Shown: positions 1 to 8,628, counted from the first letter of the stretch. The stretch: 64,000 nucleotides of DNA from Ruminiclostridium hungatei (GCF_002051585.1 NZ_MZGX01000020.1:1-64000), one strand, 5' to 3'. The notes: generated by a model not told the origin, from the letters alone. Numbers and translations are program-made.

Positions 1-74
1 AGAGGTATATGAACATGAAACACCTTGAAAACTACAGTACAGAGGAAACAGAATCTGAAAATCTAGCAGGGTAA
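1..74 (+). CDS. C-terminal end of an unknown protein (partial)
   Basis: A frame that is open from the window edge ends at the TAA at 72-74 and gives about 23 residues rich in Glu and Ser, ending in NLAG. It converges on the acetate transporter and overlaps the last bases of that gene as drawn. The fragment is too short to assign. It could equally be a chance open frame, because only 74 bases are visible. Confidence 0.3.
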   Translation, partial: RYMNMKHLENYSTEETESENLAG

Positions 75-713
75 CTGCCAGAAACCATGCGGCAAAATTA
101 AATTTGCGCAAAGTACTTGACAGTACCCCACAGGAAGAACTACCTTCCCAAGGTGTCCGTTAAATACTGCTGCCGCCGAACCGTAAAAGGAGAACAGCGC
201 AATTGCCAGTTCTGCCCAGGCTGCCAGCCTGTGTGTGAATTCTTCTGCAATTCCAAAGGTGCTCAGGGAAAGTCCTATAAACAAAAAATCAATGAGAACA
301 AATATTATGAACAGTACTTTGTTGGTTTCCGTTGCCAATATGGTCATAAAGAAGGTAAAAATCAGATAGCCCACAAAAGCAAAGCCCAACTGCCTGCTGT
401 CCGCCGCAGAAACAAGCTTCTCACCGAAAAAGCCAAGTTTTACAAGCCAGGAGAAGGCAACACCAAACCAGAAGAAGGCATAGCCTCCAAAGGCGGTGGT
501 TCCAAAAACATTGTTGCGTTTGGCATCACCGATACAGGCAAATAGCTGTGCAAAGCCTCCCAGGAACAGGGCCCAGGGTATGACGAGAGATAGGCCGTCC
601 GTCCAGCCCAGCTTTTGAGAAGAGGCAACAAGTGTTACCATAGCCAATCCAAATAGACCGAGAGCGGAAGGGTCTGCGAAAAGGGTTTTTATTTCTTGCG
701 GTTTCTGATCCAT
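63..713 (-). CDS. GPR1/FUN34/YaaH (SatP) family acetate transporter
   Basis: This is a six-helix membrane protein of 216 residues of the acetate/succinate uptake family. The N-terminal ADPSALGLFGLAM segment corresponds to the family's NPAPLGL signature, and later hydrophobic helices contain FGGYAFFW and NKVLFIIF. The family takes up acetate with protons or releases it, a sensible role in an acetogenic fermenter. The C-terminus is odd: after GKVVLPVG the frame runs on for about 22 atypical residues. Reading one base fewer in the G-run near 137-140 would end the protein at TVKYFAQI with a stop at 98-100. A frameshift or sequencing error is therefore possible. Family assignment is firm; direction of transport is not known. 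Confidence 0.88.
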   Translation of the reverse strand: MDQKPQEIKTLFADPSALGLFGLAMVTLVASSQKLGWTDGLSLVIPWALFLGGFAQLFACIGDAKRNNVFGTTAFGGYAFFWFGVAFSWLVKLGFFGEKLVSAADSRQLGFAFVGYLIFTFFMTILATETNKVLFIIFVLIDFLFIGLSLSTFGIAEEFTHRLAAWAELAIALFSFYGSAAAVFNGHLGKVVLPVGYCQVLCANLILPHGFWQLPC

Positions 714-765
714 TATAGAAATTCCTCCAATAATATTGATATGTTATTTTACGGCAAAAGAAAAA

Positions 766-795
766 CTCCATTTAAAAAATGGAGTTTTTCTTTTT
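766..795. terminator. Bidirectional intrinsic terminator
   Basis: The hairpin AAAACTCCATTT / AAATGGAGTTTT is followed by a T-run on the plus strand and preceded by A-rich sequence. It lies just downstream of the minus-strand tRNA-Leu and before the acetate transporter, so it most likely ends the tRNA transcript. Confidence 0.75.
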
Positions 796-877
796 GGTGC
801 GATCGATGGGACTTGAACCCATACGGTCTCCCACACGCCCCTCAAACGTGCGCGTCTGCCAGTTCCGCCACGATCGC
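795..877 (-). tRNA. tRNA-Leu (GAG)
   Basis: On the minus strand the acceptor stem GCGATCG pairs with CGATCGC and is followed by A and an encoded CCA. A D arm, an anticodon stem CACGT/GCGTG with loop TTGAGGG (anticodon GAG), a long variable arm (GGGAGACC) and a T arm TGGGTTCAAGTCCCA are all present. The long variable arm fits a class II tRNA-Leu. At 83 nt including CCA it is complete. Confidence 0.95.
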
Positions 878-1282
878 ATTTGTACTGTTTTGATGCGTTC
901 CCGCATCAGCAAGTATGATTATACTAGGATATTTTGAGAGTGTCAATAAAAAAATTATAAAAAATACGTTTTTTGTACAAAATATTTTAAAAGTATCTTT
1001 AAAAGTTTCAAAATACGGATTATGATTGGATTGGCAACTGCGGTCCCGCTTTACGGTAACTTTTTATGCAAAATATAAAGTCGATTACTATATCGGCTGA
1101 AAGCCGACAGTTGGGTTTGAAGCCGGTTTTTAAAGCATAATTTGCCCGGTAGGGAAAGTTTGAACCGTAATTGACTTTGGTAATTTTAAAAAATATGTTG
1201 AAGGAAAGCAGTACTATTGATAAAATACTTATTAATACATCAGCATAGTACATATGACTGTGACAGAAAAGGAGAATTACTT
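878..1282. other. Intergenic stretch with a long-range inverted repeat
   Basis: There is no credible gene here. The stretch between tRNA-Leu and the DUF624 gene holds an inverted repeat with AAAGTCGATTAC at 1077-1088 and GTAATTGACTTT at 1167-1178, one mismatch and about 78 bases of loop. A nested TTATGC/GCATAA pair lies at 1052-1057 and 1135-1140, and a small CGGCTGAAAGCCG hairpin sits inside. No known riboswitch signature is recognisable. The AAGTCAATTAC half-site recurs elsewhere in the window. Confidence 0.45.
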
Positions 1283-2191
1283 GTGGGGTTATTCAGTGCA
1301 AATTATAATAAACCGGGTCCTGGAGTAGAGAAGGATGTTCCTCCAAAGCCCAGATTTTTCATTTTTTTCGATGTTTTAAAGCGTAAGTTCTGGCATATAA
1401 TCAAAATCAACCTTATGTTTGTTTTGTTCAATTTACCGGCTCTGTTCGTAGCATTTATCGTGGCTTCAAATTTTTTGCAAAAGCTTAAAATAGATGAAGG
1501 GCTGGGAGATTTCTATGTCAGGTTTTTTTTGGCGGCAATAATGACTTTGATACCTGTGATAACCATAGGCCCTGTCCAGGCGGGAATCACTTATATTCTG
1601 CGGAACTACTCAAGGGAAGAGCACTCTTTTATATGGTGGGATTTCAAGGAGAACTTTATAAAGAACTTCAAGCAGGGAATGATTATTACGGTAATTGATA
1701 TTGTTGTAATGTACATTCTGGGCATAGCCATCAACTTCTATACCAGCCAGAGCGGGCTCATTTATGTTGCGGCAACGTCCTTTATATTTTTGTCCCTTAT
1801 AGTATTCATGATAATGCATTTATATATTTATCCAATGCTGGTTACGGTACATTTGAGCATTAAAGACATATACAGGAATGCATTTATTTTTTCAATATTG
1901 AAGCTGCTGCCAAATGTGCTGTTTCTTGCACTGAATATGATCATAGCCTATGCGGCGTTCTATAACATAGTAGCAGGTCTTTTAATTTATGTTTTAATAC
2001 TGCCGGGATTTATGGGATTAATGAACAATTTTTATGTCAACCCCATCATTAAAAAATATGTTTTGACTGAAAATGCAACTCCTGCGGAGCCGGAAGAGGA
2101 AGACGACGAAGAAGAAGGCGAAAGCTTTTACAAAAAGGACTACAGGAAAAATGAAGCGGACGGGGAAGCAGAAGCCTCTGACGAGGAATAG
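1283..2191 (+). CDS. DUF624 (YesL-like) membrane protein
   Basis: The protein has 302 residues. I start it at GTG 1283 because AAAGGAG lies 8 bases upstream, whereas an upstream in-frame ATG has no ribosome binding site. The N-terminus GLFSANYNKPGPGVEKD and the FFDVLKRKFW segment are typical of clostridial DUF624 proteins. Five to six hydrophobic helices follow between residues about 35 and 255. The last 35 residues form a highly charged Glu/Asp-rich cytoplasmic tail. YesL relatives often sit near sugar ABC transporters, but this one stands alone, so no role can be assigned. Confidence 0.82.
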   Translation: MGLFSANYNKPGPGVEKDVPPKPRFFIFFDVLKRKFWHIIKINLMFVLFNLPALFVAFIVASNFLQKLKIDEGLGDFYVRFFLAAIMTLIPVITIGPVQAGITYILRNYSREEHSFIWWDFKENFIKNFKQGMIITVIDIVVMYILGIAINFYTSQSGLIYVAATSFIFLSLIVFMIMHLYIYPMLVTVHLSIKDIYRNAFIFSILKLLPNVLFLALNMIIAYAAFYNIVAGLLIYVLILPGFMGLMNNFYVNPIIKKYVLTENATPAEPEEEDDEEEGESFYKKDYRKNEADGEAEASDEE

Positions 2192-2226
2192 GAAGCAGAG
2201 AATTGAAAAATGATAGATTGATAAGG

Positions 2227-2262
2227 ACTGGCATCGTTTTACTTACGGTGTCAGTTTTATTG
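2227..2262 (+). terminator. Intrinsic terminator after the DUF624 gene
   Basis: ACTGGCATCG pairs with CGGTGTCAGT (two G-U pairs) across a short loop and is followed by TTTTATT. Confidence 0.6.
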
Positions 2263-2353
2263 TATGCCTGGTTAGGTAGGTGCATGTAGAAATTTTGAAA
2301 GAGCTTTTTAGAAGTCACTTGTACGTTACAAAATACTAATCGGAGGACTAATA

Positions 2354-2746
2354 ATGAAGGCATATATCGGAATTAAGTTTTATCAAGATTATAGGAACAG
2401 GGAACTTATAGAAAAAATATCAGAAGCCCTTGAAAAGAACTCCATTACTACTTCGTGTGTAGTTAGAGATATGGAAAAGTGGGGTAAAGTTGAGTATGAG
2501 CCAAAGGAATTAATGGAAAATGCCCTTAGCGAAATAGATTCATGTGATATTGTCATAATAGAATTTACTGAAAAGGGCATAGGTTTAGGAATTGAATCTG
2601 GATATGCTTTTGCCAAAGGAGTTCCAATTATTACAATTGCACAGGAAGGTTCTGAAATTTCAAATACTTTAATGGGAATATCAAAAAAAATTTTTATATA
2701 TAAAGACTCCAGTGAGCTTGTGGATTTCTTTTCTAATGAGGTATGA
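2354..2746 (+). CDS. Nucleoside 2-deoxyribosyltransferase-like protein
   Basis: This is a compact 130-residue Rossmann-like protein. It begins MKAYIGIKFYQD, has an SCDIVIIEFT strand near residue 63, and then a GLGIESGYAFAKGVPIITI segment that matches the active-site region of the nucleoside 2-deoxyribosyltransferase/RCL fold, where the acidic residue after GxG(I/V) acts as the glycosyl nucleophile. Such proteins exchange or hydrolyse the bond between deoxyribose and base in nucleotide salvage or defence. CGGAGG 8 bases upstream supports the start. It stands alone between two terminators. The fold is likely; substrate and activity are unproven. Confidence 0.65.
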   Translation: MKAYIGIKFYQDYRNRELIEKISEALEKNSITTSCVVRDMEKWGKVEYEPKELMENALSEIDSCDIVIIEFTEKGIGLGIESGYAFAKGVPIITIAQEGSEISNTLMGISKKIFIYKDSSELVDFFSNEV

Positions 2747-2777
2747 CTTATGTATCTTATTTATACCTTGATTTTTA

Positions 2778-2822
2778 CAATAATTTAGATGGTTTATTAT
2801 TAATAACCATCTAAATTATTGT
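2778..2822. terminator. Bidirectional intrinsic terminator
   Basis: A near-perfect hairpin has arms CAATAATTTAGATGG and CCATCTAAATTATTG. It separates the plus-strand deoxyribosyltransferase-like gene from the minus-strand ACT gene and could serve both. Confidence 0.7.
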
Positions 2823-2868
2823 AAAGTAATATTTAAAAAATTTGCAATATTTCTGGGTTGCCACAAAT

Positions 2869-3339
2869 TTATATCAAAAATTCCTTCTTAATAGCTGAGG
2901 CCACTCTGTCGGTATCCTTGTCATAAATCAGAAAGGATATATCAACTTCGGAGGTGGTAACCAGCTTGACTTCTGCGTCATTGACCGCCAACAGCCTGAA
3001 CAGCCGGGCTGCAACGCCGGGCACCTCCTTCATGGCCTCTCCGAAAATGCTTATTTTTGTACTTTCCGAATCAATACTTATACGAAGATTTGGAACAGTG
3101 CCTTTATATGTATTCAGCAGTCCTATGACCTTTGCTATATTCTCCTGAGGCATGCTGAAGGAGACATTGAGCTTTCCCTGATAAGGAGGGGATTGAGTAA
3201 TCATATCGATATTTATATGCATTTCTGCAATTTTACTGAAAATGTCGGATATGATCAGCATATCGTTTGGAAGATTATCTACTGTCACCATTGCCACATT
3301 ATAAAGCGTGCTCATACTTGTAACTGAATTATTGGACAT
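2869..3339 (-). CDS. Stand-alone tandem-ACT protein, aspartokinase regulatory-domain-like
   Basis: This 156-residue protein has no kinase domain. It consists of two ACT-type modules, roughly residues 14-85 and 90-156, that resemble the C-terminal regulatory half of aspartate kinase (for example GVAARLFRLLAVNDAEVKLVTTSEVDISFLI). ACT pairs bind amino acids at their interface. It is downstream of and co-directional with dapA-dapB, and the genome region also has a complete aspartate kinase at 8629-9984. An inferred role is lysine or threonine sensing in the aspartate pathway, perhaps as a separate regulatory subunit. AGGAGGG precedes the ATG. Confidence 0.75.
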   Translation of the reverse strand: MSNNSVTSMSTLYNVAMVTVDNLPNDMLIISDIFSKIAEMHINIDMITQSPPYQGKLNVSFSMPQENIAKVIGLLNTYKGTVPNLRISIDSESTKISIFGEAMKEVPGVAARLFRLLAVNDAEVKLVTTSEVDISFLIYDKDTDRVASAIKKEFLI

Positions 3340-3424
3340 AATAAATTCCCTCCTGTAAGTATTATTTTTGAATAATTTTATATTTCTTTAAAGTCGTACC
3401 CGGGGACTTGCAAGCTTATCTGTC

Positions 3425-3450
3425 AAAGTAACTGGCACTGCAGTTACTTT
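3425..3450. repeat. Perfect short inverted repeat between dapB and the ACT gene
   Basis: AAAGTAACTG and CAGTTACTTT flank a 6-base loop. No T-run follows on the minus strand, so it is a poor terminator. It could be an operator, a processing hairpin or a partial terminator that lowers expression of the ACT gene. Confidence 0.45.
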
Positions 3451-3471
3451 AAATCTTATATTAACCAAAAG

Positions 3472-4236
3472 CTAGTTGATTTCAGCAATCAGGTCGGTCA
3501 TTGAGTACAGACCCGGATTTTTGCCCGCAAGGAACAGCGCTGCCTTTAAAGCACCTACGGCGAATATTTCCTTTGAGGTGGCAGTATGGTTTATCTCAAT
3601 AATTTCATCAGTTCCTGCAAAAATTACCGAGTGATCGCCCACAATGGTGCCTCCGCGGACTGCATGTATTCCGATTTCCTGCTTGCCGCGCTTTTTCATT
3701 CTGGAATGCCTGTCATAGGTATACTCGCATTTTTCCAGAAGAGTTTCATTTATGGCGTCGGCTATGGCAAGAGCCGTACCGCTTGGCGCATCGATTTTCT
3801 GGTTGTGGTGCTTCTCAACTATTTCAATATCAAACTGTCCCTCCAGCACTTTTGCAGCCTTTTTCACAAGGTCTATGAGCAGGTTTACTCCAAGGGACAT
3901 ATTGGCGGAGAAAAATACCGGTATGTTTTCCGATACTTCAGTTTTCAGCACCTGGGTCTGCTCGCTGGAAAGCCCTGTTGTAGCCATGATAAGGGGGATA
4001 TTTCTATCCTGGGCAAATTCTATAAGTCCTCCGAAGGCTTTGGGGTTTGAGAAATCAATAATAACATCTATCCTTGCATCACACTGGTTAAGTGAAGTAA
4101 AAACAGGGTAGGGGTTGGCGGTATTGTCATTTATGTCATAGCCCGCAGCTATTTTTAAGCCGTTAAAATTTTGTGCCAGCCTTGTTATCACCTGACCCAT
4201 TTTTCCATTGCATCCGCTTAGCAAAACATTAATCAT
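3472..4236 (-). CDS. dapB: 4-hydroxy-tetrahydrodipicolinate reductase
   Basis: DapB catalyses the NAD(P)H-dependent second committed step of diaminopimelate and lysine synthesis in the cytoplasm. The 254-residue length is standard. The N-terminal nucleotide-binding loop GCNGKMGQVI is present, as is the signature EKHHNQKIDAPSGTAL around residue 145 that holds the catalytic His and Lys. It lies 70 bp downstream of dapA on the same strand and should share its lysine-riboswitch-controlled transcript. Confidence 0.97.
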   Translation of the reverse strand: MINVLLSGCNGKMGQVITRLAQNFNGLKIAAGYDINDNTANPYPVFTSLNQCDARIDVIIDFSNPKAFGGLIEFAQDRNIPLIMATTGLSSEQTQVLKTEVSENIPVFFSANMSLGVNLLIDLVKKAAKVLEGQFDIEIVEKHHNQKIDAPSGTALAIADAINETLLEKCEYTYDRHSRMKKRGKQEIGIHAVRGGTIVGDHSVIFAGTDEIIEINHTATSKEIFAVGALKAALFLAGKNPGLYSMTDLIAEIN

Positions 4237-4306
4237 TTGCTTTTCACATCCTAATCTATAGTATTAGTATATTATTTATATTATTCTTATGGTCAATTAA
4301 GAAAGG

Positions 4307-5188
4307 TCAGGTAAGCAGACCGTAATTCCTTAATTCCTTCTTAAGTATTTCCAGATTATTGTCGGATATATCCACCAACGGCAATCTGCACTTGCCCACA
4401 TTCATTCCCAGAAGATTCATGGCAGCCTTTATGGGAATAGGGCTTACTTCAATAAACAGGGCCTTGATAAGAGAAAGAGTATCCAACTGGAGCTTTCTGC
4501 TGCCTTCAACATCTCCCGAGAGATACTTCGCAACCATATCGTGAGTATCCTTTGGAATAATATTTGCCATTACTGAAATGACACCCTTTGCACCCATTGA
4601 AAGGAAGGGAACAACAAAGCCGTCTTCTCCCGAATACACGGTGAAGTCCTCGCCGCAGAGGTTTACTATATCTCCGGCCTGTGACAGGTTGCACTCCTTT
4701 ATGGCTACGATATTTTCAATTTCGGACAAGGCCTTTATGGTTTCAGGTGCCATGTTCAGGTTGGTTCTGGAAGGAACATTGTAAAGTATGCTGGGTATGC
4801 TGATACTGTTGGCTATATGCTTGAAATGCTCATACAGTCCCTTCTGTGTGGTTTTATTATAGTAGGGGGTAACGGTCAATATGGCATCTGCACCAACCTC
4901 CTGGGCATATTTGCTCAGTTCTATGGCGTGCACGGTATGATTGCTTCCTGTTCCGGCGATTACCGGTATTCTTCCGTTGACCTTTTCCACCGTAAATTTG
5001 ATTGCTGCCTTATGTTCATCATCGTACATTGTGGAAGCCTCACCGGTAGTCCCTGCAATGATTATTGCATCGGTGCCTTCCCTGATCTGATACTCAATTA
5101 ATTCGGACAGCTTATTGTAGTCGGTTCCTTCGTTTGTGAAAGGGGTGACTATAGCAACGCCTGACCCTGTAAAAATCGGTTTCCTCAT
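4307..5188 (-). CDS. dapA: 4-hydroxy-tetrahydrodipicolinate synthase
   Basis: DapA condenses pyruvate with aspartate semialdehyde, the entry to the diaminopimelate/lysine branch. The protein has 293 residues and a class I aldolase TIM barrel. The pyruvate-binding GTTGEAS motif is near residues 47-53, the catalytic Tyr of ILYNVPSRT is at 136 and the Schiff-base Lys of VAIKE is at 164. I start at the ATG encoding [10 protein letters not shown] because GGAGG precedes it; a longer frame upstream runs into the leader RNA. A lysine riboswitch and terminator sit in the 5' leader. Confidence 0.97.
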   Translation of the reverse strand: MRKPIFTGSGVAIVTPFTNEGTDYNKLSELIEYQIREGTDAIIIAGTTGEASTMYDDEHKAAIKFTVEKVNGRIPVIAGTGSNHTVHAIELSKYAQEVGADAILTVTPYYNKTTQKGLYEHFKHIANSISIPSILYNVPSRTNLNMAPETIKALSEIENIVAIKECNLSQAGDIVNLCGEDFTVYSGEDGFVVPFLSMGAKGVISVMANIIPKDTHDMVAKYLSGDVEGSRKLQLDTLSLIKALFIEVSPIPIKAAMNLLGMNVGKCRLPLVDISDNNLEILKKELRNYGLLT

Positions 5189-5274
5189 AATAACCTCCGT
5201 CTGCGTATACACGCTGTTGTCTGTTTCTATATTGTGAATAGATCTGATGTTTATTATTGGTTTCAACACAAATA

Positions 5275-5299
5275 AAAAACGCCGGCCCGAGCCAACGTC
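5275..5299 (-). terminator. Riboswitch-controlled terminator of the dapA leader
   Basis: On the minus strand ACGTTGGC and GCCGGCGT form a stem over TCGG, followed by a run of T. It lies between the lysine riboswitch and dapA and is the expected expression platform: lysine binding should favour this hairpin and stop transcription. Confidence 0.85.
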
Positions 5300-5344
5300 T
5301 GTTTAATACTTTTATAACCCTTTAATCCTTGAATTATAATAAAC

Positions 5345-5515
5345 AGATAGCGCTCCACCACTTCGTCATGATGACAGTCTCAAGGCTCTTAACATTGAAA
5401 CCAGGTATTACATGTTATTGGGAAGTAATAACCTTCGGCGTTTTTTCCTTTTGCTGCATATCATAGAATCCCAAAATCCTCAATGCAGTTACTTATAAAA
5501 AACGCACCTCTATCT
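5345..5515 (-). promoter_or_regulatory. Lysine riboswitch (L-box)
   Basis: Read on the minus strand, the element starts with the conserved AGAGGTGCG. It continues through AGTAACTGCATTGAGG, AAAGG, and CGCCGAAGG near the middle, then GACTGTCAT, and closes with TGGTGGAGCGCTATCTG, the typical 3' end of the L-box. The spacing of these blocks and the downstream terminator fit the lysine aptamer. It should repress dapA, dapB and possibly the ACT gene when lysine is plentiful. Confidence 0.93.
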
Positions 5516-5708
5516 AAAATCCACTATTCATTTTTTTAATCATATCATTGGTAAATTAATGTGTCAATTTTTTTATGCTATTTTATATATATTTCAGTTT
5601 ATGCGTGATATTTCAATTCTGTTACAATTTCAGCCCAAGGCAGGATGTAGAATATTGCATGTCGAAACAAGCTAAAAAATAGACAAATAGACAAGGAGCT
5701 TATTACTA

Positions 5709-7370
5709 ATGAAGAAGATTTGCTTATTATTAAGCATGGTTTTTTTTACAGCTATGTTTTCAGGAATCAGCAGTCCTTTGGCCTATGCGGCGTCCAACCC
5801 CGCGGTTAAAATCGGTCTGTACTTCGGCTCTACGGCACAAAGCCAGATTCTCATCAGCAGCGACAAGGGAGTGGAGTATAACGCATACGATGCGTCTGCA
5901 AACACAAATACAAAGGTATACGAGTCAAGTCCGGGGCAAGCCCTCAACATACGAAAAGACAGCTATTTTACAGGAAGCGGTGCCAAGCTGACGGCAGCCG
6001 CAGCCGCGGCAAACTCAACAGTCGGGCCGTATCATTTAAAACTTCAGAGTACATATAATTCCTACAATGACACGGTTCCCGTGGTCAACTCCTATAAACA
6101 GAAGGGAATAGTAGCCTATCCCGTATTTACCGATTCGGGCTGGAACATATGGACCGGGTTCTATGTGGATAATGCCTCGGCGCAGGCGGCAATTTCCGAA
6201 GTCAAGGGAAAACTGGGCCAGGTGGAGTGTACGGTGGTTGACAAGGTTGATACCAGGATATGCGGGGCAGACAGCTCCACCGGAGAGGTAGTATTTATGT
6301 TTGCGGCGGCCCAGAAGCTTTTGAGAGGGAAGTCCCTGGATGAAAACGGCCCTGTAAAAATCGGAACGGCCAAGCTGAATACATACAGAGGACAGGTTGA
6401 GTTTTTCAGGGTGACAGGCAGTGACATGACGGTCATCAATGTTTTGCCCATGGAGCAATATTTATATGGTGTGGTTCCAAACGAAATAGAAAGCTACTCA
6501 AACGTAGAAGCACTTAAGGCTCAGGCTGTGGCGGCAAGAACTTACGCATACCTGAACCTTACAAAGACTTCAAAGTCAAATACACATCTGAACTACGGTT
6601 TTAATCTCTGCAGTGACATCCATTGCCAGGTATACAGGGGCATGGGCTCTGAAAACGCCAATACCAATACGGCGGTGGATCAGACCAAGGACATGGTCAT
6701 TACATACAACGGTCAGTTGATTGAGGCGGTTTATTCTGCTTCCAGCGGCGGGAGGACTGAGGATGGCTCCAACGTATGGACCGGCGCTCCGTATTTGAAA
6801 AGTGTGGAAGATAAATATGAATCGGGAAATTCTCCGAAGTATAACTGGACCTTGACTTTCACTGCCGATGAAATCAGCCAGAAGCTCAAAAACTACAATA
6901 TAGGTGATGTAACAAGTATAGAGGTTACCAGGCTTTCGGAGGCGGGCAGACCTATCGAGCTTATTGTAAAAGGTACATTAAAGCCTGAAGGGATCAAGTT
7001 TACAAAGGACGGCTGCAGGACCTTCATGAGCCTTTACAGCCAGTGGTATACAATCACAAGCAATGCTGATGTTACAGTACTGGTAGACGGAAAGGAAGAA
7101 AAGAAGCAGCTTGGCCAGCTTACCATTATATCGGCAGACGGTAAGACTAAAAGCGTTGAACCGGGGCAGAGCCTTACGGTCATTGATGCCAACGGCAAAG
7201 CTTCGTTGTTGTCTGCTGTTCCCACAGAATACACCTTTACAGGCAGAGGATACGGGCATGCCGTAGGTATGAGCCAGGAGGGTGCAAAAGGCATGGCAAA
7301 TGCCGGCTTTAAGTTTGATGAAATACTTACCCACTATTATACCGGGACTATGATAGATATAAAAAAATAG
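5709..7370 (+). CDS. SpoIID/LytB domain secreted protein
   Basis: A 553-residue exported protein begins with a signal peptide (Lys-Lys then a hydrophobic core, cleavage probably after AYAAS near residue 29). Residues about 120-175 resemble a SPOR peptidoglycan-binding module (YPVFTDSGWNIWTGFY). The SpoIID/LytB catalytic domain follows, with LPMEQYLYGVVPNEIE, ALKAQAVAARTYA, the SSGGRTED segment and the closing RGYGHAVGMSQEGAKGMA. The family includes the sporulation lytic transglycosylase SpoIID and the amidase enhancer LytB. The SPOR-like part and large insert argue for a cell-wall function outside the canonical engulfment gene. AAGGAG precedes the start and the gene is monocistronic. Confidence 0.88.
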   Translation: MKKICLLLSMVFFTAMFSGISSPLAYAASNPAVKIGLYFGSTAQSQILISSDKGVEYNAYDASANTNTKVYESSPGQALNIRKDSYFTGSGAKLTAAAAAANSTVGPYHLKLQSTYNSYNDTVPVVNSYKQKGIVAYPVFTDSGWNIWTGFYVDNASAQAAISEVKGKLGQVECTVVDKVDTRICGADSSTGEVVFMFAAAQKLLRGKSLDENGPVKIGTAKLNTYRGQVEFFRVTGSDMTVINVLPMEQYLYGVVPNEIESYSNVEALKAQAVAARTYAYLNLTKTSKSNTHLNYGFNLCSDIHCQVYRGMGSENANTNTAVDQTKDMVITYNGQLIEAVYSASSGGRTEDGSNVWTGAPYLKSVEDKYESGNSPKYNWTLTFTADEISQKLKNYNIGDVTSIEVTRLSEAGRPIELIVKGTLKPEGIKFTKDGCRTFMSLYSQWYTITSNADVTVLVDGKEEKKQLGQLTIISADGKTKSVEPGQSLTVIDANGKASLLSAVPTEYTFTGRGYGHAVGMSQEGAKGMANAGFKFDEILTHYYTGTMIDIKK

Positions 7371-7427
7371 AAATGAAAATGAAGTAGACATAATGTTAAA
7401 TTGAATGTGGACCTATGAAATGTCGGA

Positions 7428-7471
7428 CTGCAATGAAGCTACCTGTTAAATGGCTTTGTTGCAGCTTTTTA
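7428..7471 (+). terminator. Intrinsic terminator after the SpoIID-like gene
   Basis: CTGCAA and TTGCAG form the base, AAGC and GCTT the upper stem, and CTTTTTATTT follows. Confidence 0.7.
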
Positions 7472-7485
7472 TTTCTTGAGAAATA

Positions 7486-7515
7486 TTGACTGCAAATAAC
7501 AATATATGGTAAAAT
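7486..7515 (+). promoter_or_regulatory. Sigma-A type promoter for the FabH-like gene
   Basis: TTGACT and TAAAAT are separated by 18 bases and lie about 50 bases upstream of the start codon. Confidence 0.6.
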
Positions 7516-7567
7516 GTTGTTATTAGGTGCTAGTATCAGGTAATAAATGAATCTTAAGGAGGTAAAT

Positions 7568-8551
7568 ATGCAATACAACTCAAGCTCGAAAATTACAGGT
7601 ATAGGTGCATACTTGCCACAGGCAATTCTATCGAACCACGATCTGGAGAAGATGGTGGACACAAATGACGAATGGATATTAAGGCGTACAGGGGTCAGAG
7701 AAAGAAGGATAGCCCAAAAAGATGAATTTGCCAGTGATTTGGCCATTAACGCAGTAGAAAACCTTTTAAAAATGCAAAGCACGGCTGTTGAGGGCGTTGA
7801 TATGATAATTGTCACAACCTTCACGCCCGATCACCTGACACCTTCGGTTTCGGCTCTTGTTCAAGGTCATTTTGACATAAAGAACACCGGAACAATGGAT
7901 ATAAACTCAGCTTGTACGGGATTTGCCTATGCCGTATGCGTTGCAGATTCCCTGATTACTGCCGGAAGCTTTAAAAAAGTGTTGATTGTATCTTCCGAGG
8001 TACTGTCCAAAATTGTGGACTATACCGATAGAAACACCTGCATACTTTTTGGTGATGCGGCTGTAGCGGTGGTAGTGGAGAAGGCGGAGGACAAAGGCTG
8101 CATACTGGCATCACATTTTACCTCCGACGGCAAAATGGCTGAAAATGTAGCCTGCAGTGCACTGTCAGACAGTGTAAACGGGCGGAGGCTTGAAAAAAAG
8201 GGTCAGTTCCAGCAGGAAGGGAAATTTTTGTATGAGTATGTGGTAAGGAATATTCCAGAGGGAGTTAACAGGCTTTTGGAGAAAGCGGGACTCAGCCTTT
8301 CAGAGGTTGACTGGTTTGTACCGCATAGCGCAAATATGCGGATGATAGAAGCGCTTGTCAAAAGACTGGAATATCCCATGGAAAAAACCCTGACCAGCAA
8401 TGAATACTATGGAAATACTTCCTCGGTAACAATTCCGCTTTCTCTGTGGAAGGCAATTGAGGAGGGCAAAATCAAACCGGGTCAGAAGCTGGTGCTGTAT
8501 GGCTTTGGCGGAGGCCTCACACATGGAGGAATAGTGCTGGAGTGGAAATAA
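7568..8551 (+). CDS. Beta-ketoacyl-ACP synthase III (FabH family)
   Basis: The protein has 327 residues and a thiolase fold. FabH starts fatty acid synthesis by condensing acyl-CoA with malonyl-ACP. The catalytic triad is intact: Cys116 in NSACTGFAYAV, His253 in VPHSANMRM and Asn283 in EYYGNTSSV. I start at ATG 7568, which has AAGGAGG 6 bases upstream, rather than at an upstream ATG that precedes the binding site. It has its own promoter and terminator and no other fab gene nearby. It is thus probably an auxiliary paralogue (YhfB/FabHB-like), possibly with another acyl-CoA preference or a role in a specialised product. Confidence 0.9.
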   Translation: MQYNSSSKITGIGAYLPQAILSNHDLEKMVDTNDEWILRRTGVRERRIAQKDEFASDLAINAVENLLKMQSTAVEGVDMIIVTTFTPDHLTPSVSALVQGHFDIKNTGTMDINSACTGFAYAVCVADSLITAGSFKKVLIVSSEVLSKIVDYTDRNTCILFGDAAVAVVVEKAEDKGCILASHFTSDGKMAENVACSALSDSVNGRRLEKKGQFQQEGKFLYEYVVRNIPEGVNRLLEKAGLSLSEVDWFVPHSANMRMIEALVKRLEYPMEKTLTSNEYYGNTSSVTIPLSLWKAIEEGKIKPGQKLVLYGFGGGLTHGGIVLEWK

Positions 8552-8570
8552 GCAGCACTGTCATATAGTT

Positions 8571-8610
8571 AAAGGTCTGCTGCAAAACATATGTCCTGCA
8601 GCAGACCTTT
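8571..8610. terminator. Convergent bidirectional terminator
   Basis: AAAGGTCTGCTGCA and TGCAGCAGACCTTT form a strong hairpin between the FabH-like gene and the 3' end of the oppositely oriented aspartate kinase gene. T-rich tracts flank it in both directions. Confidence 0.75.
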
Positions 8611-8628
8611 CAAATTACTACATGCTAT

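Noticed and set aside
696-893. Plus-strand open frame over tRNA-Leu
   Set aside because: It is antisense to a complete tRNA and has no binding site.
1020-1180. Possible cyclic di-GMP or other riboswitch before the DUF624 gene
   Set aside because: Inverted repeats are present, but the conserved blocks of the known families were not found, so it is left as an unexplained structured stretch.
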